A stretch of DNA of 35,754 nt. It comes from Candidatus Saccharimonadales bacterium. Its GTDB lineage: Bacteria; Patescibacteriota; Saccharimonadia; Saccharimonadales; DASZAF01. The stretch is taken from assembly GCA_035945435.1 (NCBI GenBank), contig DASZAF010000031.1:81913-117666 (forward strand), in the 5' to 3' direction. The position numbers and the translations under genes were made by a program. Below, in pieces: positions 1 through 9,271 of the stretch (positions are counted from its first letter, which is position 1; every line of letters begins with the position of its first letter). The notes under the pieces were generated by a model, which ran no database searches, was not told the origin of the DNA, and saw only the letters and a program-made list of their open reading frames with translations.

Positions 1-1
1 T

Positions 2-1024
<1,023 letters not shown>

Positions 1025-1027
1025 ACT

Positions 1028-1456
1028 ATGAGATTTCAGCTGATCACACTTGGCGGCGTCAAGTTCGACGAGGACGTCTATGAGGTTACTCTCCCGACCT
1101 CAACCGGCGAGATCAGCGTTTTACCAGAACACATGCCTTTGGTCAGCCTAGCCGTACCCGGCGTTATTACGGTACGCCACAAACTTCATGACTCCTCGGA
1201 CAAGTTTGAGCATTTTGCCACCGAAGGCGGCATCATCGAAGTCGATCAGAGCGGTGTACGTATTCTTGTTGATGAGGCTGCCCATGGTAGTGAGGTACAT
1301 GCCGAAGCTGAACAGAAGGCACTCGAAAATGCCCTCAAGCTGCGCGAGCAGGCCAAAGACAAAGTATCGCTAGATCAAGCGCAGGCAGCCATAGATCGTT
1401 CACAGGTTCGTCTCAAAGTAGCTGAATTGCGTCGTCGACACCAACGAGGCATATAA
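1028..1456 (+). CDS. atpC: F1 ATP synthase subunit epsilon
   Basis: Epsilon subunit of the F1 central stalk, which couples rotation and inhibits ATP hydrolysis. At 142 aa it has the normal length. The N-terminal beta-sandwich starts FQLITLGGVKFDEDVYEVTLPT and includes the family hallmark GEISVLPEHMPLVS and a later FATEGGIIEV strand. The C-terminal part (about residues 90-140) is the charged helical hairpin. The ATG follows the atpD stop by 3 nt, as in most atp operons, and a strong hairpin follows the stop, so atpC ends the operon. Confidence 0.96.
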   Translation: MRFQLITLGGVKFDEDVYEVTLPTSTGEISVLPEHMPLVSLAVPGVITVRHKLHDSSDKFEHFATEGGIIEVDQSGVRILVDEAAHGSEVHAEAEQKALENALKLREQAKDKVSLDQAQAAIDRSQVRLKVAELRRRHQRGI

Positions 1457-1461
1457 CGCTT

Positions 1462-1489
1462 ATCTTGACCCATAGGTCAAGATCTTTCT
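1462..1489 (+). terminator. Intrinsic terminator of the atp operon
   Basis: A perfect 9-bp stem (ATCTTGACC / GGTCAAGAT) with the 4-nt loop CATA is followed by the pyrimidine tract CTTTCT. It lies 6 nt after the atpC stop. The T-run is short, so termination may be partial. Two further small inverted repeats follow before the next gene: GTAGTA-AA-TACTAC at 1504-1517 and CGCTG-TTGC-CAGCG at 1526-1539. Confidence 0.7.
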
Positions 1490-1587
1490 AACAGGTCGGA
1501 TTAGTAGTAAATACTACGCTAATAACGCTGTTGCCAGCGACTGTTAAAGTATGGCAATAATGGTGCCCGGCAAGAGCGGAGGGCGGA

Positions 1588-3750
1588 ATGCTTCTAATCG
1601 TCTTTGTGCTGGCAAGCCTGGCAACTGTCGGACTGGTTGATATGGGCCGGAAGGTCATGGAAGGTCTAAAATGGCGACGTAGCCTCGTCGCCGTGAGGAT
1701 TCGTCTCCCTCAGCTTCTCCTCGAAGACCAGATAACCAGTTGGCTGGCAATGATCGCCCCACTAGCCACTCACAGACCAATAGCCGTGGAGATACTGGCT
1801 ACCCACAATGGCGTTGACCACTATCTCCTAATGCCGGCCTCCCTCAAGCCTCAGATTATCTCACAGACGCGGGCCAGCTTTCTGGGAGTTCGGATTGAAA
1901 CGATACCATCTCCCAGACTGGCACGACAACGAGCCAAAGTAGTGGCGGCAGAGCTGAGAATGACCCATCGTGGCCAGCCGCTGACAGCAGACAGCGCGCA
2001 CTCATCGATACTGGCTATTCTGCTCGCCCTCCAGCCGCTTTCAAAGGGAGAGGCCATCCACCTCCAATGGTTGCTAAAAGGCCACGCCTCATCACAGTTT
2101 CGACTGAGCGGACGCGTCATTGTCGCCTCCTATCACCGAAAGCGGGCCTATAGCCTACTCAGTCGAGTGATCTCTTCATGCAAGGTCATGAATAACGGCC
2201 GAAACGCCATAATCCGTCATCCGACTCCTGACCTGGTCGCTTTACGACGGCATAGAAGTCGGACGATGCCCTACGGTCGGTGGCCGATTCATGCCTCCAC
2301 CGATGAGGTTAAGGGTCTGCTTGGCTTTCCGCTGTCGGGCATGCATGTCTCTGGTGTCAACCGGACCGGCGCTCGCCAGCTGCCGCCGCTAAAAGACCTG
2401 AGCTCGGACGGCGTGCGAGTGGCTCGCAGTAACTACGGCGGAGCTGACAGAACCCTATTGCGGCTTGGAGTAAACGAACGCCTTACGCACGTGGCGGTGA
2501 CCGGGCCGACAGGTACGGGCAAATCCGTCCTGCTCGCCAACATGGCAGTTCAAGATATTGAAGCAGACAGAGGTGTCGTTGTAGTGGACCCGAAAGGGGA
2601 TCTGGTTGATGACATCCTATCTCGTCTCCCTGACAAGAGAAAATCTGACGTAGTTGTCATCGACCCGAGTGTCACAGACGGGTCGATCGGTTTTAACCCG
2701 CTGCAGTTTTCTTCCGGAAGCGAGCATGCGTCTGAGCTGACGGCGGATTATGTACTCCACGTCTGTAAGCAGATCTGGCATAGTTACTGGGGGCCAAGAA
2801 CGGATGATATCTTGCGCTCCACGCTGATGACGCTCTTAACGACTAAGCCTGAAGGCGGACATCATTTTACTCTTTGCGAAGTACCGGAGTTGCTAACTAA
2901 CCCCGCTTTTCGTCATATGATCATAAGCCAAGCCAGTCTGCCTGGGCATCTTGCAAACTACTGGCGCTGGTATGAGGCTAACAGCCCAAGTGAGCAGCTA
3001 CGCATGATAGGACCAGTCTTGAGCAAGATACGCTCCTTAACAAGCCGGAAAGCCCTCCAGCTTCTGCTTGGCCAGGAAAATGGTTTTGACTTACGAAGAG
3101 GGCTGGATTCAAAGAGGGTTATTCTCGTGCCACTGGCGAAAGGCAAGATCGGCAGTGAGAGCGCCTCGCTTATCGGTTCTCTCTTCATGACCTCGCTTTG
3201 GCAGGCTGCTTTAACGCGCATTGAACTGCCAGCCCAAGAACGCACGCCTGTTTTTGCCTATGTCGACGAGTTTAGCGAGGTAGTTCGTCTGCCAGTTGAG
3301 CTTGCCGACGTCATGACTCAAGCTCGTGGCCTCGGTCTTGGGTTAACTCTGGCTTGCCAGTATCTTGATCAGCTTACGCCACCTCTTCGCAGTGCCATTC
3401 TGGGCACTGTTCGTACTCATATCGTCTTCCAACTAGGCCAAGACGATGCCCGTATCTATGAGAAAATGTTCACTCCGCATCTAAATGCCACAGACCTTAG
3501 CCAACTCGCTGCTTACGAGTTAGCTATTAGGACATTCAGTTCAAGCGGCCCATTGACGACGACTGGCGTAGCGCTACCTTTGCCACCTCAGCTCAGGAAA
3601 AGTAGCCACCTTGCATCTGCAAGCAACCGACGTTTTGGGAAGCGTCGACGGCACATCGAGATGACACTCGGAAGCCGCACTAGATTACCGTTTACACTGG
3701 GTGGCGAGGAGATTCGAGCCGCAGGCGATAGTCAGATACGACTCTTATGA
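1588..3750 (+). CDS. TraG/VirD4-like membrane-anchored DNA-translocating ATPase
   Basis: A 720-aa protein of the type IV coupling protein/HerA-FtsK superfamily, hexameric ATPases that pump DNA or protein substrates through membranes. Residues 1-20 form one hydrophobic N-terminal segment that would anchor it. The middle 280 residues are poorly conserved. The motor domain has Walker A GPTGTGKS (306-313), Walker B VVVVDPKGD (about 330-338), a second acidic strand YVDEF (558-562) and the ARGLGLGLTLACQ segment typical of VirD4/TraG proteins. The ATG is preceded by a GGAGGG-like ribosome-binding site. No relaxase, VirB or pilus gene is nearby, so a complete conjugation system is not shown here. It overlaps the convergent helicase gene by 6 nt. 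The substrate is unknown; a role in DNA uptake or export is inference. Confidence 0.85.
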   Translation: MLLIVFVLASLATVGLVDMGRKVMEGLKWRRSLVAVRIRLPQLLLEDQITSWLAMIAPLATHRPIAVEILATHNGVDHYLLMPASLKPQIISQTRASFLGVRIETIPSPRLARQRAKVVAAELRMTHRGQPLTADSAHSSILAILLALQPLSKGEAIHLQWLLKGHASSQFRLSGRVIVASYHRKRAYSLLSRVISSCKVMNNGRNAIIRHPTPDLVALRRHRSRTMPYGRWPIHASTDEVKGLLGFPLSGMHVSGVNRTGARQLPPLKDLSSDGVRVARSNYGGADRTLLRLGVNERLTHVAVTGPTGTGKSVLLANMAVQDIEADRGVVVVDPKGDLVDDILSRLPDKRKSDVVVIDPSVTDGSIGFNPLQFSSGSEHASELTADYVLHVCKQIWHSYWGPRTDDILRSTLMTLLTTKPEGGHHFTLCEVPELLTNPAFRHMIISQASLPGHLANYWRWYEANSPSEQLRMIGPVLSKIRSLTSRKALQLLLGQENGFDLRRGLDSKRVILVPLAKGKIGSESASLIGSLFMTSLWQAALTRIELPAQERTPVFAYVDEFSEVVRLPVELADVMTQARGLGLGLTLACQYLDQLTPPLRSAILGTVRTHIVFQLGQDDARIYEKMFTPHLNATDLSQLAAYELAIRTFSSSGPLTTTGVALPLPPQLRKSSHLASASNRRFGKRRRHIEMTLGSRTRLPFTLGGEEIRAAGDSQIRLL

Positions 3751-6700
3751 ACTCTCCTCTATCAACATATTTTCGAAAGCAATCTGCCCCTTAAGGTTCT
3801 GTTCGAACTGACTCGTATCTGGGAAGTCGAGTCTCATGATATGGTCCCAGACTGCTTTCATGAGGAGCTTAAGCCTGGCGATATCCTCGTCTGTCGGGAC
3901 GAAAGTGGAAGGATCTGCCAGTCTACCTTGTGAGTCGGGTTCGACAAAGTCGATTGCAGTCTCAGTCACCCTACTATTCGCGCCAAAGACTCTGCTCTCT
4001 TCAACGAGAAGCCTATATAGATTGAGCTGGCGTTTATATCCGTGCAGCTGGATACTGTTCTTGGAAATGTCTTTCGGCCTGCCCGTTTTAAAATCAGTCA
4101 GTCGATAGGTATTGTTGCCGAGAGGTGTGATGCGGTCGATTTTGCCCGTCACGCGCACTCCCCCCTCGATGACAAGACGCCGATGGGCAAAGTCATACTC
4201 AAAACGTTCATCCGGCTTAAAAGAGTCGTAGCGTTTTTCGAAATACTGATTCAGTACGCGGGCTCCACGTTCCTTTAAGCGTGCTTCGTCATCTGGGTCC
4301 AAGCGATAGCGATGAAGTTCTCGCTCAAAGTCGGTAATGAGGACCTCTATCGGTCGGTGGCTGCCATCGTCTTTTACGGAGTCATGGGCAATTTTGAGTG
4401 TCGTGTGAATGGCGTTTCCGAAAGCAAGCGGCGGCCGGGTACGCTGTGGGAAATGCAGCAGATAGTTTAACAGAAACTGTTTTGGTCCAGCACGCTCGAT
4501 ATCAAGAAAAGCACCTAGGTGCGTAGCGCTTAGACGATAGCTCTCGAGTGTCGGCAGTAAGAGATCATGGAGTTCGGGCTTCATCGGTGTTTGTATGTGT
4601 CGCTCATACCAAGTGTTGAGCATCTGATCAGTAAGATCTGCATGGCTAGACTCATCTACTGCATGTACTCGGGGCACCAGTTCTTCGGGAATGTTCCCGT
4701 TTTCATCGGCCGTCAAGAACTTAACGGGTTCGTCCCCTTTGCTCGAGGACGTGTAGCCTGTAACAACCAGCTCGCGAGCCGGTCGGGTCATAGCCACGTA
4801 CAGAATTCGTCGGTCTTCACCTTCTGTCGCTGTGGCTCGTTCGATCCGCAGGTTTGATGGCAGCATGATCTGTCCGTAGTGTGATGTTCTTCTCGCCCAC
4901 TTGTCTTGGTTGGCGTCGATTATGAAGACATGATCGAACTCGAGCCCTTTAACGCCGTGAGCGCTATTGAGCTGAACGGCATCGTTCCTCTCCCTGTGAG
5001 GAGTCGTGTCGACAAGCCGTATGCCCGCATGTTCACAGAGTGTCAGGTATGCCATGAAATCATTCAGTGTCTGAAAGTCTCCCCTACCGTTGAAAGATCT
5101 GAGCTTGGTGCGCAGAAAGTTGAGGTGAGAAAGCAGTTCGAGATAGTCAAAAGTATGTTCGTGTAGTTGCTCCTCACCGAACCAATATTCTTTGTACGGC
5201 GACGTATAGCTTTGTTCTACGAACGAGAGAGTAGTCTGTCCGTTTACTTCTGAGTCAAGCTGCAATTCGTGGACACCAATAATGTAGTCGAGCATTGTCT
5301 CTAAGGATGTATCTTTTGTTCGCATCGCTAAAGTGAGTAGAAAGTCGGCGATTACAGATGCACGTCTATCATCGTTTGCGCGAACGATCTCTAACCACGG
5401 CCTCTGTTTACGATAGTTCACAAGGTAGAGTTGCCAAATTGCTTCTGTCGTAAGCCCCCAGAATTTGTAACTCAGCACCTCCGGCAGCAAAGCGTCGGCA
5501 CTGTTCTGGTCGTTTCTGGCAATCGCCAGGACTAGCTTGGTGAGCTGAATCAATTCCTGCATGAACACAGTCTGGAGGATGTTCTCTCTACGCTCGTAAG
5601 CGGTTGGGATGTCAGCCTGGCTCAGAAATGGTGCCAGTGCTTGGAGACTCTTATGTTCCCTTGCAATTATGGCAATCTGGCCAGGCTTGACGCCATCGTC
5701 AATTCTTTTTTTGATCTCGTTAACCAACCACTGGAACTGCTGTGTTTCGCTAGCAAATCGATGATGTGCGACGCCATCACCTGTCTTCCTCTCTTTGACC
5801 GCCTGGATTGTCGGGTCGCTCTCCCCCAACACAAAGGCTGCGTCGTCTATTATCTGTTGGTGGGACCGGTAGTTTTTGGCTAGCTTAATTACGGTTGTCT
5901 CACGGAATTCGTTGAAGAACAGTCTCGTGTCTGACGTATTGGCGCCCTGGAAGCTATAGATAGCTTGGTTGTCATCACCCACGGCCATAATGTTCGGCCG
6001 GTCTTCGTTGACAGGGTTATCCGTTAGGGCTTTAAGGAGACGCAGCTGTGAACCACTGGTATCCTGGAACTCGTCGACTAAGATGTACTGGTACGTCTCT
6101 TGTAGGCTGAGGCGTAGTTCATCGTTGTCTTCCATAGCTTTGGCGACTTTTAGAATCATGTCACTGTAATCGAATAGGTTCTGAGCGCGTATGGCACGAA
6201 TATAGTCACGGTAGATCTGAGCCATAGCCAGTAATTTCAAGTTTGCGTCGGTATCTTTCAGCTTCCAGCTGTCCGGCCCGTCTCTATCAAGGAACGCTTC
6301 CTTAAACTTGGTGAGTGGCTGGGTCCTACCCGACTCTGCGTAGCTGTTAAGTGCCACTTCAAGCTCTAAGGCGATATGCTCGCTGAGTGGGCTAACCTTT
6401 TCAAATGCGTCGTATGATTTTTTCGACGTAGGACCCTGGTACTGTTTAAAGCTCTCGAGTATTGCATTGAAACTTGATGGCGTGGTCTTGCTGTTGATCT
6501 TTACAAATCCAGCTGCGTGATCAGCAACTACTCCGTTAGCAAACGCGATAAAATTGAGGTTATCTCGAGCGATTACTTCAACATCTTCGGGCAGCAGGCC
6601 GTCTGACTTGAAGTCGCTGATGGCTCGGGTAGCCCCTCTCAGAAAGTAATATGACTCTTCCCACTGGACGGCCAACGGGTTATCGCTCGGAAGCTTCTTA

Positions 6701-7092
6701 AAGATCTCTTCGAGAATGGTGTATTCTTTGATCTCATCGAATGGTTCCGCGCCGATTTCTTTGAAGAAGTATTCACCGTTTTGGCCGATGACCGATGATC
6801 CAAAGCCGTGAAAAGTCATGATAGGGACATCGTAGGCTGGGCGTCCGATAATTTGGTTGAGTCGCTCGCTCATGTTGCGTGCAGCCTCCTCAGTAAATGT
6901 CAGGCAGAGAATGTTCTCAGGGTTTAGGTCGGTTTGACGAAGGATATTCGCTGCCCGCATGCTAAGAAGCTGTGTCTTACCCGTTCCTGGCCCAGCTACA
7001 ACGAGCACGGGGCCGTCTATCGTATCGACTGCATTGCGTTGATCGTCATTTAGAGCGGCGTATGCTTTGTCAAAAGTGTCAGTTGATGTCAT
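3745..7092 (-). CDS. UvrD/PcrA-type helicase with C-terminal PD-(D/E)XK nuclease domain
   Basis: A 1115-aa superfamily 1A DNA helicase fused to a RecB-family nuclease, an architecture shared with AddA/AdnA-type end-resection enzymes. The Q motif is near residue 18. Walker A AGPGTGKT is at 33-40, motif II VDEFQDT near 340, GDDNQAIYSFQGA is motif III, and YVAMTRPARELV is motif VI. The C-terminal 220 residues hold the nuclease signature: GNAIH (about 918), GKIDRI (about 985-990), and the catalytic D1000 and K1002 in DFKTGR. It probably processes double-strand breaks or incoming DNA. The gene stands alone; no AddB/AdnB partner is visible. The start codon lies 7 nt after a TACAAT -10 box, so the mRNA is probably leaderless. 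Confidence 0.92.
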   Translation of the reverse strand: MTSTDTFDKAYAALNDDQRNAVDTIDGPVLVVAGPGTGKTQLLSMRAANILRQTDLNPENILCLTFTEEAARNMSERLNQIIGRPAYDVPIMTFHGFGSSVIGQNGEYFFKEIGAEPFDEIKEYTILEEIFKKLPSDNPLAVQWEESYYFLRGATRAISDFKSDGLLPEDVEVIARDNLNFIAFANGVVADHAAGFVKINSKTTPSSFNAILESFKQYQGPTSKKSYDAFEKVSPLSEHIALELEVALNSYAESGRTQPLTKFKEAFLDRDGPDSWKLKDTDANLKLLAMAQIYRDYIRAIRAQNLFDYSDMILKVAKAMEDNDELRLSLQETYQYILVDEFQDTSGSQLRLLKALTDNPVNEDRPNIMAVGDDNQAIYSFQGANTSDTRLFFNEFRETTVIKLAKNYRSHQQIIDDAAFVLGESDPTIQAVKERKTGDGVAHHRFASETQQFQWLVNEIKKRIDDGVKPGQIAIIAREHKSLQALAPFLSQADIPTAYERRENILQTVFMQELIQLTKLVLAIARNDQNSADALLPEVLSYKFWGLTTEAIWQLYLVNYRKQRPWLEIVRANDDRRASVIADFLLTLAMRTKDTSLETMLDYIIGVHELQLDSEVNGQTTLSFVEQSYTSPYKEYWFGEEQLHEHTFDYLELLSHLNFLRTKLRSFNGRGDFQTLNDFMAYLTLCEHAGIRLVDTTPHRERNDAVQLNSAHGVKGLEFDHVFIIDANQDKWARRTSHYGQIMLPSNLRIERATATEGEDRRILYVAMTRPARELVVTGYTSSSKGDEPVKFLTADENGNIPEELVPRVHAVDESSHADLTDQMLNTWYERHIQTPMKPELHDLLLPTLESYRLSATHLGAFLDIERAGPKQFLLNYLLHFPQRTRPPLAFGNAIHTTLKIAHDSVKDDGSHRPIEVLITDFERELHRYRLDPDDEARLKERGARVLNQYFEKRYDSFKPDERFEYDFAHRRLVIEGGVRVTGKIDRITPLGNNTYRLTDFKTGRPKDISKNSIQLHGYKRQLNLYRLLVEESRVFGANSRVTETAIDFVEPDSQGRLADPSTFVPTDEDIARLKLLMKAVWDHIMRLDFPDTSQFEQNLKGQIAFENMLIEESS

Positions 7093-7099
7093 CTACACC

Positions 7100-7105
7100 A
7101 TTGTA
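7100..7105 (-). promoter_or_regulatory. -10 box (TACAAT) of leaderless helicase gene
   Basis: TACAAT on the minus strand is followed by 7 nt and then the helicase ATG, with no ribosome-binding site between. The box overlaps a small perfect inverted repeat, TCTACA-CCAT-TGTAGA (7092-7107), which could be an operator or coincidental. No good -35 is visible. Confidence 0.5.
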
Positions 7106-7135
7106 GACGATGGGCTATATACTGAAGTTAACTTT

Positions 7136-7164
7136 ACTAGTATTTACCTGCTTCATGTACTAGT
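7136..7164. promoter_or_regulatory. Inverted repeat, candidate operator between helicase and Nudix genes
   Basis: ACTAGTA (7136-7142) and TACTAGT (7158-7164) are perfect inverted 7-mers separated by 15 bp, putting the half-sites 22 bp, or two helical turns, apart. The repeat lies upstream of the HTH-Nudix gene in the divergent intergenic region. No regulator is identified; autoregulation by the HTH-Nudix protein is one possibility. Confidence 0.35.
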
Positions 7165-7195
7165 CTGGTCGTGGATTTGTTAAGGAGAATTAAAC

Positions 7196-7900
7196 ATGAA
7201 AATAGACGATACGATGCACCCCGCCCAAGTTACCATCCTACATGCTTTGCTATTTCGGCCGGCCGCAAACTTTAGCGAGTTGCAAAAAGCCAGCAAGCTT
7301 TCAAGTGATCACTTCAACTTTCATCTCAAGCAGATGGTCGAACAGGGTGTTGTGCTGAAAAAAGACGACGGGACCTACGAACTGACCCAGGCTGGCAAGG
7401 AGTATGCGAACCGCTTCGACACTGATGAGCGAGTTGTTGAGCGACAGCCGAAGATTGGCGTACTCGTTGTCCTTGAGCGTGACGACGGCAAGACGCTCGC
7501 TCAGCAGCGTCAGAAACAGCCGTTTTTCGGTTACTGGGGCCGCGTAACTGGCAAAGTTCGCTGGGGTGAGACGATCATGGAGACTGCTGCTCGGGAACTG
7601 ATGGAAGAGACCGGGTTAACTGCTGACCTGGAATTCAAGGGCGTCTATCACAAGATGGATTATAAGGACGGGACGCACGAGATGCTCGAGGATAAGGTCT
7701 TTATGCTGGTCCACGGCACCAATCCACGTGGCACACTCAAAGAGCAGTTTGATGGTGGCACCAACGCCTGGCTCTCACCAGAAGAGCTATTGGGCAATGA
7801 GAAAGTTTTCGAAGGCATCGTTCAGATAAGCGACGCGATCCACAAACCCGGTATTCACTTCGAAGAGACCTCTTACTTTCACGACCCCAAAGACTACTAG
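7196..7900 (+). CDS. Winged-helix/Nudix hydrolase fusion protein
   Basis: A 234-aa two-domain protein. Residues 5-75 look like an ArsR/MarR-type winged helix: recognition-helix-like SKLSSDHFNFHLKQM and a wing region with KKDDGTYELTQAG. Residues 85-215 form a Nudix domain with a complete Nudix box from G119 (GX5EX7REUXEEXGU, read as GKVRWGE...RELMEETGL). Nudix enzymes hydrolyse nucleoside diphosphates linked to another moiety, but many HTH-Nudix fusions (NrtR-like) are repressors that sense a nucleotide metabolite. Since the catalytic box is intact, either role is possible. Start choice is supported by AAGGAG 8 nt upstream. It sits directly upstream of tRNA-Gln, which has its own promoter. Confidence 0.88.
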   Translation: MKIDDTMHPAQVTILHALLFRPAANFSELQKASKLSSDHFNFHLKQMVEQGVVLKKDDGTYELTQAGKEYANRFDTDERVVERQPKIGVLVVLERDDGKTLAQQRQKQPFFGYWGRVTGKVRWGETIMETAARELMEETGLTADLEFKGVYHKMDYKDGTHEMLEDKVFMLVHGTNPRGTLKEQFDGGTNAWLSPEELLGNEKVFEGIVQISDAIHKPGIHFEETSYFHDPKDY

Positions 7901-7905
7901 GCAAA

Positions 7906-7934
7906 TTGAATTCAGGGGCGATTCTCTATATAAT
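7906..7934 (+). promoter_or_regulatory. Promoter of tRNA-Gln
   Basis: TTGAAT (7906-7911), a 17-bp spacer and TATAAT (7929-7934), near consensus for a housekeeping sigma factor. The tRNA begins 13 nt after the -10 box. Confidence 0.8.
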
Positions 7935-7946
7935 GAGCGCTGTTAT

Positions 7947-8020
7947 TGGGGAGTCGTCTAGTGGTAGGACACTGGGTTTTGGTCCCAGCAACGGGGGTTC
8001 GAGTCCCTCCTCCCCAGCCA
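7947..8020 (+). tRNA. trnQ: tRNA-Gln (anticodon UUG), CCA encoded
   Basis: A 74-nt cloverleaf. The acceptor stem TGGGGAG pairs with CTCCCCA, followed by discriminator G and an encoded CCA. The anticodon stem CTGGG/CCCAG encloses a TTTTGGT loop, giving anticodon TTG for glutamine. The T arm carries GGTTCGAGTCC. The D arm has AGTGGTAGGAC. All stems pair well and a promoter lies just upstream. Confidence 0.97.
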
Positions 8021-8049
8021 ATAAGCACGTCTCCAGCGACAGTCTCTAT

Positions 8050-8355
8050 CTACCAACTTCCACCATACAGCATGCCACCGACTGCAACTGCCCCTTCGAA
8101 TAGAGCAAATAACACGGCACTTATAATAACGGCTTTTTGTTTATTATCTATTCCGTACCATAGCCACAACAGATCAAAGAATACGTAAATAATCCAGCTA
8201 ACGATAGCGATGCTCGTTGCATTACGATGCTGATAGATGGTGATGACCTGCGGTATGGAGCCAAGCGGTTGTATGGTTGCCGCGAGGAGAATGATCTTAT
8301 TTATGAACTTTTTCTGGAGAGAGTCTTCAGGTTTTGGATGAGCTCTTTTAGGCAT
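8050..8355 (-). CDS. SemiSWEET-type sugar transporter (PQ-loop protein)
   Basis: A 101-aa membrane protein with three transmembrane helices (about residues 20-37, 47-66 and 73-96), the size and topology of bacterial SemiSWEETs, which dimerise to carry mono- or disaccharides. The PQ motif is seen in PLGSIPQVITIYQHRN, at the end of helix 1. Helix 2 carries SWIIYVFFDLLWLWYGI, matching the family pattern. The ATG lies 7 nt after a minus-strand TATCAT box with no ribosome-binding site, so it is probably leaderless. A second SemiSWEET lies at 9969. The substrate cannot be read from the sequence. Confidence 0.85.
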   Translation of the reverse strand: MPKRAHPKPEDSLQKKFINKIILLAATIQPLGSIPQVITIYQHRNATSIAIVSWIIYVFFDLLWLWYGIDNKQKAVIISAVLFALFEGAVAVGGMLYGGSW

Positions 8356-8362
8356 TAGCGCT

Positions 8363-8368
8363 ATGATA
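8363..8368 (-). promoter_or_regulatory. -10 box (TATCAT) of leaderless SemiSWEET gene
   Basis: TATCAT on the minus strand, then 7 nt, then the ATG. This matches the leaderless arrangement at other genes in the window. No clear -35. Confidence 0.45.
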
Positions 8369-8424
8369 ACACGCGCTACTTATGGTTCGAAACTTGTTCG
8401 TTAAAGCCAGCTATCTGCTTATGC

Positions 8425-8430
8425 TATGAT
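8425..8430 (+). promoter_or_regulatory. -10 box (TATGAT) of leaderless gene at 8437
   Basis: TATGAT is followed by exactly 6 nt and then ATG, placing the expected transcription start on the start codon. Confidence 0.5.
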
Positions 8431-8436
8431 GACTTT

Positions 8437-8724
8437 ATGAGTGGATCGGTTAAAATATTCTTCTTCGTTTGTGCTATCGCCCTCTGCTTTGTCTGGCCCG
8501 TCAAGATCTGCACTTCTTCGTCAAATCCAAGCTATCCCTATCAGTCGACTCGTGCGACGAACGTCTCCTGCGCTACCACATGGTTTGGAAGTACGAAAAT
8601 CATCGGGGGCACAGATCAGTTTGTCCCTGGCGGATCGAAATGGGCCTATACATGGCCATTTTTGATATCCTTGGCTCTTACTGGGGTATATTGGATGGTA
8701 ACAAATAAGAACAGGTACAACTAA
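8437..8724 (+). CDS. Small two-helix membrane protein, function unknown
   Basis: A 95-aa protein with a hydrophobic N-terminal helix (about residues 5-22) and a C-terminal one (about 69-87). About 45 polar residues lie between them, including CTSSSNPSYPY and three cysteines, probably exposed outside. I do not recognise a family. Two other frames are also open here. This one was chosen because a TATGAT box stands 6 nt before its ATG and because the hydrophobic pattern is coherent. It sits between a SemiSWEET and an iron permease-like gene. Confidence 0.55.
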   Translation: MSGSVKIFFFVCAIALCFVWPVKICTSSSNPSYPYQSTRATNVSCATTWFGSTKIIGGTDQFVPGGSKWAYTWPFLISLALTGVYWMVTNKNRYN

Positions 8725-8742
8725 AGAGTTCGTTTCCTAAGC

Positions 8743-8748
8743 TATAAT
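8743..8748 (+). promoter_or_regulatory. -10 box (TATAAT) upstream of the iron permease-like gene
   Basis: A consensus TATAAT ends 10 nt before the ATG at 8759, so the 5' leader would be about 3-4 nt and too short for a ribosome-binding site. No -35 is evident. Confidence 0.5.
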
Positions 8749-8758
8749 TGGATCAGCA

Positions 8759-9187
8759 ATGAAAAACGTCATCCACAGCATCTCGGTTAATATATCCCAA
8801 CTGGCTGGCTCAACATGGACTTTCATGCTGGCAATTTTAGGTGTTTTGGTCTGGATAGTTACAGGCCCCTACTATCACTTCTCCAACACATGGCTGGTGG
8901 TCATCTCCGCTATTACGGATGTGGTGATTTTCGTGATGGTATTTTCAATTCAGAACACGCAGAACCGCGACAATAAAGCCGTTCATCTTAAGCTGAACGA
9001 ATTGATCAGTGCTGATCAGAAGGCCCGCAATACCTTCATCGGTTTGGAGGAGCTGACCGACGAAGAGCTCGGAGATATAGACAACGAATTTAAGAGCGTC
9101 CTCTCTGAAGTGGGCGCGAATCACCCCCTGCATAAGCTCCATAAGAGGATATTAAACGAAAAAAACGCTCGCCTAAAGGCAGAGTAA
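8759..9187 (+). CDS. Low-affinity iron permease family-like protein
   Basis: A 142-aa membrane protein with two hydrophobic helices (about residues 18-40 and 46-65). The family-typical stretch FVMVFSIQNTQNRDNKAVHL with KLNELI follows; this 'IQNTQNRD..A.hLKL.ELI' pattern marks PF04120. The C-terminal 70 residues are charged and helical. Family members are annotated as low-affinity iron permeases after the yeast FET4-related domain, but the bacterial role is not well established. The mRNA is nearly leaderless. Confidence 0.8.
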   Translation: MKNVIHSISVNISQLAGSTWTFMLAILGVLVWIVTGPYYHFSNTWLVVISAITDVVIFVMVFSIQNTQNRDNKAVHLKLNELISADQKARNTFIGLEELTDEELGDIDNEFKSVLSEVGANHPLHKLHKRILNEKNARLKAE

Positions 9188-9216
9188 ACTTTGACAATCT
9201 GCTCTGCTAAATAGGC

Positions 9217-9243
9217 TTGCATTATGTGGAGTAGGCGTATAAT
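9217..9243 (+). promoter_or_regulatory. Candidate promoter of carbonic-anhydrase-like gene
   Basis: TATAAT (9238-9243) is a consensus -10. TTGCAT (9217-9222) could be the -35, but the 15-bp spacer is short. The leader to the ATG at 9272 would be about 22 nt and has no strong ribosome-binding site. Confidence 0.4.
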
Positions 9244-9271
9244 GTAGCCAGCATTTGATCGAAACAAAGAT

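Noticed and set aside
7906-8188. Two plus-strand frames across the tRNA-Gln region
   Set aside because: They run through the tRNA promoter and the tRNA itself, and are antisense to the SemiSWEET gene.
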